Assembly (NCBI GenBank): GCA_947453415.1
Contig: CANGGG010000018.1
Span: 1 to 43,434, forward strand
Length of the DNA: 43,434 nucleotides
Source: Bacteroidota bacterium
Lineage (GTDB): Bacteria > Bacteroidota > Bacteroidia > UKL13-3
Reading direction: 5' to 3'
Shown: one piece after another, positions 15,299 to 23,400 of the stretch
Numbering within the stretch: position 1 is the stretch's first letter
How the letters are laid out: each line of letters begins with the position of its first letter
Notes under the pieces: generated by a model
What the model saw: the letters and a program-made list of their open reading frames with translations, nothing else
What the model was told of the DNA's origin: nothing
The model's database searches: none
Position numbers and translations under genes: made by a program

Positions 15299-16117
15299 TT
15301 AGTTTTCGTTTCTATTTCTAATTACTAAAGGGAACGCCAATTTAGGAATGAAATTAGCTAATATAGAGACAAGTGAATACATGTAATTATAAACTGAAAG
15401 GCTAACATATAATACGGCTAAACCCGCAATTACATTCACAAATGAACTTGCAACAATAACAATATCTGAGGCATACCAAATAAAATCATTGCCAAAAGAT
15501 TGGCTTGCTGTTAATTTAAATGATGTAAATGATTGCAAAGCATTAGCAATTACGTCAAGTCTTAACGAAACTAAAATATTTGATAAAGTATTAATTGGGA
15601 ATGAATATAAACCTCCTAAAATTTCTAAAATAGGATCGCTTGAAGAAGATAAAAGTAAATCAGAATCTAATAAAAAACATAAAGATAAATTTACAGAATA
15701 AATAATTCCTAAAACCGCCATTACTTCGCCAAAAATTCTAATGTTAGTAGTAACGAAATCTTTAAAAATAAATTCAATCATTCCATTATGTGAACCACCA
15801 AGAGTTTCTCCTTTTGATTTAATAATGTGTGCAATTGGAAAAGCAGAATAAGCCATTAAAATTAATGTAACTACACTTCCAATTTTACCAACAATAGTAA
15901 CTGCGGGATTTCCAAAATGTGCTAATGCAGTATTTAATAAACCCCATTCCATAGTTAGAAATACAACCAAAGCTGCAACCTGATAAATTAATTTAACATA
16001 ACTGCGAATCCCATCTTGTGAATCAAAAGAATCAATTGTTGAATTCAATTTTGCATTTAATACTTTTTGATTCACCATTTGGGGGAAATCAATAATTTGA
16101 TTAAAAATTTGTTTCAT
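15299..16117 (-). CDS. Integral membrane protein of unknown function
   Basis: 272 residues from ATG at 16117. The family is not recognised. After a polar N-terminus of about 40 residues there are four to five hydrophobic segments: about 45-65 (YQVAALVVFLTMEWGLL), 75-95 (TIVGKIGSVVTLILMAYSAF), 130-152 (GEVMAVLGIIYSVNLSLCFLL), a weaker Ser/Ile-rich region at about 165-190, and 220-255 (IVIVASSFVNVIAGLAVLYV). Short polar loops include SKGETLGGSHNG. No catalytic motif is visible. It is convergent with gltA and shares its terminator; a long gene-free leader lies upstream. It could be a small channel or an envelope accessory protein, but nothing in the sequence shows this. Confidence 0.72.
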   Translation of the reverse strand: MKQIFNQIIDFPQMVNQKVLNAKLNSTIDSFDSQDGIRSYVKLIYQVAALVVFLTMEWGLLNTALAHFGNPAVTIVGKIGSVVTLILMAYSAFPIAHIIKSKGETLGGSHNGMIEFIFKDFVTTNIRIFGEVMAVLGIIYSVNLSLCFLLDSDLLLSSSSDPILEILGGLYSFPINTLSNILVSLRLDVIANALQSFTSFKLTASQSFGNDFIWYASDIVIVASSFVNVIAGLAVLYVSLSVYNYMYSLVSILANFIPKLAFPLVIRNRNEN

Positions 16118-16608
16118 GGTTTGTTGTTTTTTAGTTTTCTTACTCTTATGGCCTTTCAGATATCGCCCCGTTTTTATAGAGTTCTCTGGACTTCTCTTAA
16201 AATTTTAAAATAGTAAAATACATTTATATGATAAATGTTTTATTTTATGAATACAAATTTATTTTTTTTGATAAATAAAAAATATGTAAGTGAATTTACT
16301 TTTGCACCAAATACTTATTTTTAATCAAAAAAAAGAGGATATATTAAAAATTTAAGGGGCTAATTATCATTTATTTAATTATATTAAATGAAAATAATTA
16401 AATAAAATGATAAAGATTTTTATGAGTAATTAATAGGTTTTACCTAATTAAATGAAGATCATTTAAAATGGAAAAAGTATGTTTTGAAAAGAAAAAGAAA
16501 AAGTTTGAAATTAAAATTTAAAATGTTAATAATTTTTAATTTTTAATAGTTTATATAACTAAGATTTAAACAAATAAGTGGAATTGATTCTGAAAAAAAA
16601 TATCAAAA
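16118..16608. other. 491-nt gene-free region with clustered inverted repeats
   Basis: No credible coding frame on either strand. The part nearest the gene at 16117 (about 16150-16200) is relatively GC-rich (ATCGCCCCG, TCTCTGGACTTCTC) and would lie in that gene's mRNA leader. From 16364 there is a run of A/T-rich hairpins: TTATCATTTATTTAATTA (16364-16381) pairs with 16395-16413 with one bulged base; TAATAGGT pairs with ACCTAATTA around 16430-16450; TTAAATGA-AGA-TCATTTAA lies at 16448-16466. No known riboswitch class is recognised and no promoter fits the consensus well. Confidence 0.5.
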
Positions 16609-17334
16609 CTAATAAACTACTCTAGTTAAAAACAAACCATGTGCTGGAACAGACATTCCAGCTTCTGAACGGTTTTTACTTGCTATTATTTCCTCTAGTT
16701 GGGTTAAATCTATATTTTGTAATCCAACTTGAATTAAAGTGCCTACAATGGCCCTAACCATGTTTCTAAGAAATCGATTGGCTTTAATGGTGAAAACTAA
16801 TAATTCACCATCTTGTTTCCAATAAGCTTCCATCAAATTACAATTAAAATTATTTACTTGCGTATGTACTTTACTAAAACATTCAAAATTGGTATGAGTT
16901 AAAAGCAATTGACATGCTTGATTCATTAAATCAATGTCGACAGAAGTAGGATTATACCAAGAAAATTCATTTAAAAAAGGATTGGGTTGAGTAGCAATTA
17001 CATATTCATATTCACGCCATTTAGCATCGAAACGGGCATTAAAAGAATCATGGATTGGATTTATATTTTTAATTGCAATATCTTTAGATGTTATCCTATT
17101 TAATTTATAAACTAAATTAGGAGTATCTAATAATTCATGAAAGTCAAAATGGGCAAAAAACTGTTTGGCATGAACACCTGTATCTGTTCTCCCACAGCCA
17201 AGCGTTTCAATAGGATTTTTAAGTAAAATAAACAATTTTTCTTCTAATTCTTGTTGAACGGTTCTTGCATTTAATTGCTTTTGCCATCCGTGAAAATTAG
17301 TACCATTATAGGCCAATTCAATAATATACCTCAT
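16609..17334 (-). CDS. truA: tRNA pseudouridine synthase A
   Basis: 241 residues, normal length. Converts uridines 38-40 in the anticodon stem-loop of tRNAs to pseudouridine. The start RYIIELAYNGTNFHGWQKQ is typical, and the catalytic aspartate is D51 in GCGRTDTGVHA. Later motifs FNARFDAKWREYEY, FLRNMVRAIVGTL and SEAGMSVPAHGLFL match the family. Single minus-strand gene; its upstream side has the terminator of neither neighbour but lies just beyond the palindrome at 17363-17396. Confidence 0.95.
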   Translation of the reverse strand: MRYIIELAYNGTNFHGWQKQLNARTVQQELEEKLFILLKNPIETLGCGRTDTGVHAKQFFAHFDFHELLDTPNLVYKLNRITSKDIAIKNINPIHDSFNARFDAKWREYEYVIATQPNPFLNEFSWYNPTSVDIDLMNQACQLLLTHTNFECFSKVHTQVNNFNCNLMEAYWKQDGELLVFTIKANRFLRNMVRAIVGTLIQVGLQNIDLTQLEEIIASKNRSEAGMSVPAHGLFLTRVVY

Positions 17335-17362
17335 TGTTTAAATACGATCCTCTATACATAAA

Positions 17363-17396
17363 CAAACCCCAAAAGACTTAAGTCTTTTGGGGTTTG
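17363..17396 (-). terminator. Palindromic terminator after the giant surface-protein gene
   Basis: A perfect 34-nt palindrome: CAAACCCCAAAAGACTT followed by its exact reverse complement. It lies 24 nt downstream of the stop of the 2919-residue gene on the minus strand, with a modest TTTATG tract after it. Confidence 0.7.
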
Positions 17397-17419
17397 AATA
17401 ATTTATTTATTAATAAAAT

Positions 17420-20400
17420 TTATTGTTTAACCAATGATTTAACAATCATATCGTCACCAATTTGAACTTTAACAATATAAGTACCTGCTGCAGTAAAATT
17501 ATTTGAAGCTAATTCAAATTCATGTTTTCCGCTAGCTACATTATTATGAGTTGTAGTAGAAATTACTCTTCCTAATATATCTGTAATAGTTATAGTAATG
17601 TCTTCAGTTTTAGTTAAACTCAAACCTATTACTGTGTTATTAGCAAAAGGATTAGGATAAGCAGATAAGTTAAACTTACTAGCTAACTCTTCACCAGCAC
17701 TAACACCTACATCTACTTTAACTGTATCTTGGTAATTAACAACACAGCCTTCAGCAGTAGTAACTTGCATTCTAACGGTGAATATACCACTTTTGTTATA
17801 AGTAAAATCAGCAACACGTTGCATTGTAGTAGTACTATCAGCATCTCCATAATTCCATAAATATTGGTTCATATCAGATGATAAATCAGAAGGTGTTAAT
17901 ACTTTACGGTTATTCACTGTAAACTTACCTGGTATTGGGAATGATTGTTTAGTGAAAGTAATGATAGGTTTAGCAACAACTGTAATTGTTCCCGATTTTG
18001 TATCGATACAACCATCAGAAGTAGCAGAAATACTCCAGTTGTAAACACCAGCATCAGGATAAACATTAGATGAATTACATGCACCACTACTTTGACCATT
18101 ACCAAATACCCATGCACAAATAATACCTGAACCACTTGAAGCAAAAGATTTACTCGTAAATGTTACAACATTACCTTGACAAACTTTATCAGTTGTAACA
18201 CCCGTTTTAATAGTACCACCTAATTCAGCAACAGCAACTGGAGCTGTTTTAACTTCTACATTTTTAGTTACTGAATCTTTACATCCAAATAATTTATTAT
18301 AAGCAACTAACTTAACAATAAATGGATCTCCGCTGTTATTATTTAAATAACGATGTTTAGGGTCTTGACGTAAATCTTCACCACTGTTATCACCTAAATC
18401 CCAAATATAACCAGCATTTTGAATACCTGCACCATAAGTAGTTTGGTTATTAAATGTTGTTGAGTCATTAGTACAAGCACTAGTAAACAAGAAATCAGGA
18501 CGAGGAGTTTCATATACTGTTACTAATCTAGAAGTAGAATCTTCACAACCAGCAGCAGAAACTAAACGTAAACGAACGGTTACATTTCCACTGTTTGCAA
18601 ATTTAATTTGGAAAGTATTTGATTGACGAGTTTCACCAGTACTAAATGACCAATACCAACCTAATCTATCAGTATTTGAGATAGTTGAACTATCAGTGTA
18701 AGGCATGTATTGACCTTGACAATGGCTAGTTACATAAAATTTAGCTTTAGGTTTAGCATATGAAGGGAAAATTTTGTTATTAATAGCAAAACAACCATTT
18801 GAACTACTTGTAACTCTTAAAGCTACATTATAGTTTGTATCTGCTTTGTTAAAACCAAAAGTAGTTACAGGAGTTGTTCTATAAATATTTCCTGGGAAAG
18901 TCCATAAATAATTCAATCCAGCTGCTTGATTAGTTACTGTAAAATAAGTTGAATCATTTTGACAAACAATAGCGGTAGAACTAACAGTATATGCAGCATT
19001 TGGAGCCTGTAAAACTGTAATTAATCTAGATACAGTATCAGATAATCCTAATGCTGAGGTAGCACGTAAAGTAACTCTATAAGAACCTGCAGTATTCCAA
19101 ATTTTATTTGGATTTGCAAAAGTAGAAGTGGTATTGTCACCAAAAGTCCATAACCAAGTTACACCTGCTTGTGGTCCTTGATTAACTATAAAATTTAATC
19201 CAGTACCTGTACAAGCTGTATCAGCTCTTGGTCCTGTAACAAAACCATAAGCTACTGGGTTATTTACTTTAATATAACGATATACAGTTGTATCGCAGTT
19301 AGTAGGTAAGAAACGAATAGTTGTTTTTAAAACAAATAAACTATCACCTTCAGCAATTGTTGGTGTAAATGAAACTTTAGCATTTGTTGAAGTTGTAGGA
19401 GCTGTTATTGTAACGTTAGTAGCAGGAGTATTTCCATAAACAGTTTTAACAGATGTATTAATTAATGTCCAATTGGTGCCATAACTAGCATTTGTATAAT
19501 AACTAGTTGGGGTTAATATTTCATATCTTAAAGTGTTATTATATTTAACAGCATCTGGTTTATTTAAATCACCGTCATTTGCTGCTCCATTAAATGCTCC
19601 TGGAGTTAAATCAGGTATTATATAACCACCTGCTGCCACAATCGGACGAGTAAAACGATTAATTACAGTAGTAAAACTACCTGGTAAATTATTACTACAA
19701 TAGTTTGGCTGAACAGAAGAAGAAGGAGCTTGATAAGTTCCAGAACCATAGTTAATAGCAGAAATAACATAATTTAAAGTATCAACTTGACGGTTTTTAA
19801 ATCTTAAAGTTAAATTACCCATATTACCAGTAGCTGAATCCAAAGTTCCAACTCCATTACCAGAAGCATCTAATTCAATGGCTCTGTATACATAACGGTA
19901 ATCAGTATTAGGTACAGTAATAGTTACAGGTTGGTTTAAATTACAAATTGTTGAAACCACACCAGTAGGAACTTGACTTTGATTATCGTCTATAATTTGA
20001 ATACTATCAATTAATATATTATTACCTAAACCAGCACTAAATGCATCAAATTGGAAACTGTAATTGTTTCCTGGAGTTCTGTATTCAGTTAAACAAGCTT
20101 CATAAGTAAACCAATCTGGATAAGCAGAAAGTGAATTAGGTCTAACCGCAACTTTAATTACAGGGCCTTGGAAGCCATTGATTAAAACTGTAACATTTAC
20201 TGAATCTCTTCTTGTAACATTATTATTACTTTGAGAGAAACGGAAACGTAAAATTGGTCTTTGTAAAACACTTAAATTAAAACAAGGAGAAATTAACCTA
20301 GCTGAGGCACCAGCTGCCAATGTAGCAGCGGGGAAAACAGCACACTTAATACCATTTTCTACAGGTTGAGAAGGATTAATAGACGAACCGAAAGCAGCTG

Positions 20401-23400
20401 TATTCCAATTTGCAGCAAGCGTTAACGATTGAGTTGACCAACCTTTTAAACCATCTTCAAAGTTCATGGTATAAGGATAAGTAGCAATACCAGTAGATAA
20501 AGTATCCCAAGCTTTTACAACAGGATTTGGATATAGTCCATTATTACCTGCAATATCAGAAGCAGTAATTTTATACTCAATAATACCACCTGATGCAAAA
20601 GCAGAAGCAGGGAAACTATAAGTTCTAACTAAGAAACCATTACTATTAGTGCTAGATGAAGTAGAAGAACTTGGTAAATTAATTTGAGAACCACCATTTA
20701 CTCTATAAGTTAATACATCACCAGTATAATTTTTATCTACTACAATAAAACTAATTGAAGGGAAAGTAGCATTTAAACAAACAACAGTATTTGCAGGAAT
20801 CACACGAGGTAAAACACTATCAATATTGTTTCCACCAGTATATTCATGAGCTCCCATTGAAGGACTTAAACTATTTCTAGTATTAGAAATAACGTCTGTA
20901 GTTACACCAATTACAGGAGTACCCGCACCGTAAATAACTGAATTAGTTAAAGCAGGAATAAATAAATCTAAATCACTGGTAAAAGGAACTGTAAAGTTAG
21001 TACTATACAAATCACCACCAGTGAATTTGTTTATATTATCCCAACCATTAAATAAGTTTTCAGTACCAATTGCATTTGTTGTTAATTGATTATTGGTAGC
21101 ATTAGTAGCATTACATAAGTAATTGTTATTTTCAGATAATGAAAAAGCACTTAACAAACTACTTACTTGTACCGCACTTGCTCTTACACCATTTAAAATA
21201 GAAGTACCACCTAATTTATTAGAGAATAAATTATTTGACATTTTAAATCCAGATTTCAATAATAATGAAGTTGAATTTAAAGCAAACTTATCAGCTATTG
21301 CTAAACAAGCTGTTCTACCAGCTGTAACTGTATTTGCAGTTCCTAAGTTTATAGAATTATAGTAAATTCCAATATTAGGATCAGAGTATGGATTTGTTGG
21401 AGATGCATCAATTGCAATTCCATAAACACCACTCATTAAAGTAGCTGAGCCAGTAGCAGATATTCCAGAAATCATGTTATTAGTAATTCTAGTACTATTA
21501 GTAACATTACCTGCATCAGCTCCAAAATTGATATAAATACCATAAGCAGCACTACCACTTACAGTTGAGCTAATATTTTTAATGATGTTAGCATCAATGA
21601 TGTTAGCAGAATCTAAAATTGTATTTGAACCAACAATAGTTCCTAATTCAATTCCTCTAGGGTTTGAAAAAGTAATCATGTTGTTTTGTATTTTATTTTG
21701 TTTAATGTTTGCTCTGTATTGACCTACACAAAAAATTGCAGCAGCATTATTAATACCACCAAAATAATTAGTTGCAACGGTTCCTCCTGGAGCATTATTG
21801 CCGCCAATTACATTATTTAAAATTGAAGTAGTAACATCTCCTTGGCCTCTTACACCATTTCCTCTTAAATAAATACCATATTGACATCCACCAATAAAGT
21901 TATTTGAGAATGAATTATTGTTATTTCCACCTAAACCAGCACCATTTGAAGGAGTAGCAGTAATACCACCCATATAAATAGCAGCAAAAGTATTGATAGC
22001 CGTTGTTGAAGAATTTCCAATTAAATTACAATTATTTACAAAATTATTTGAAGTAGAAAGGCTCGTAGCAAAAATTGAACTTTGGCCACCTAAAATATCA
22101 ATTATTTTATAAGAAGATGAATTCATAATACTAGGCATTACAATTGTTAAATCTCTTGTAGTAGTTCCATTATTAGAACCATCAAAACCAAAATAACTTG
22201 AACTTGTAAATCTAATTAAGCTTGAATTTGCTGCAGGAGCAGTTAAAACCGTAGTAAATTTAATGGTATCTTGACGACCAGCAGCAACAGTTACAATAAC
22301 TGGAACTGTAGAAGAAGCAGAAGGGTAATCAAAAACTGTAATTGGAGTAACAAAAGTATCTGTTTCACCAACATATCCACTGCTTAAAGCTAAACGAACA
22401 GGATTTGAACCCGAAAATGCTAAACCAACACCAAATGCATTTAAGTAATTTACTGCTGAACGCAATGTTTTAAATGAACCGGTGTTTGCACTAGCTAATA
22501 CAGGATAATTATCCACACCATTAATTTGATAAGTGGCATTAGGTTGTAAAGGTGTGTTTATTAAATTCAATTTTACAGCACCCATTTGAGGTCCTAATGA
22601 TCTAGTTGCACCATAAATATCAATAAGTACTAATGATACAGAAGCACCTGCAGTATATCTAGAACCAGCAGTTACCGCATTTAAATCTGGTAAAGTATCA
22701 GATAAAAATTTAGTTGGAAAATTAAATGAACTTAAATCTGCAGTAGTTCCAGTGAACTGACGTAAAGTATTAATGTTCATTCTAGTTGGAACTGTTGTTG
22801 ATGGAGTAGCCATCAAAATATTATTAGTAGCAGTAGGATTATTTCCAGAAACAAAATAAGAATTGAAATCTGATGCTGGAATAGAGAATACTGGATTTAA
22901 AGCAAATGGATTAGTTGGCGAAATTGAAATTACAGAATACATAGTACCTGCTGTGTTTCTATTAGCTGTTACACCAAAAATATTATTTACACTTGATATA
23001 CCACCTCTAATAGATGAACCCATAAATAATGCTGAGATAGAACTATTTGCTGCTAAAATATTATTACCAGTCATGTTTATAGTATTATTCGACATGGTGA
23101 TTAAATCAGCAGATGTATATATATTAACAGTAGATGCATCTATTAAAATACCTGTTGGATTTAATAAACTTGCTGGTGAGCCGGTACCCGAACCAATAGC
23201 AAGTATATTTGAAATGAAATTATTTGCAAAGAAATAACTTCTTGCTCCAGTAGGTGCAGTAAAATAAGCTCTAATTCCAATTGCACTTTGACCACTAACT
23301 GTAACTAAATTATAAATAAAGTTTTTAGTTACTGTTACATCAAAATTTGGATATTTAGCAGAAACTTCAGCCACTTCAATTCCCCTAAATCCATTAGATA

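Noticed and set aside
16140-16200. Known riboswitch in the leader of the gene at 16117
   Set aside because: The GC-rich block has no recognisable core of TPP, cobalamin, SAM, FMN, preQ1 or c-di-GMP riboswitches; kept only as an unexplained region.
17335-17396. A truA promoter with TTTG inside the terminator stem
   Set aside because: TTTG in the palindrome is 18 nt from TATTTAAA, which differs from the -7 consensus at two or more positions; too weak to list.
22863-23237. Plus-strand frames opposite the giant surface-protein gene (also at 21123, 23484 and 24792)
   Set aside because: They are shadows of the A/T-rich, repetitive coding sequence on the minus strand and lack their own promoters or domains.
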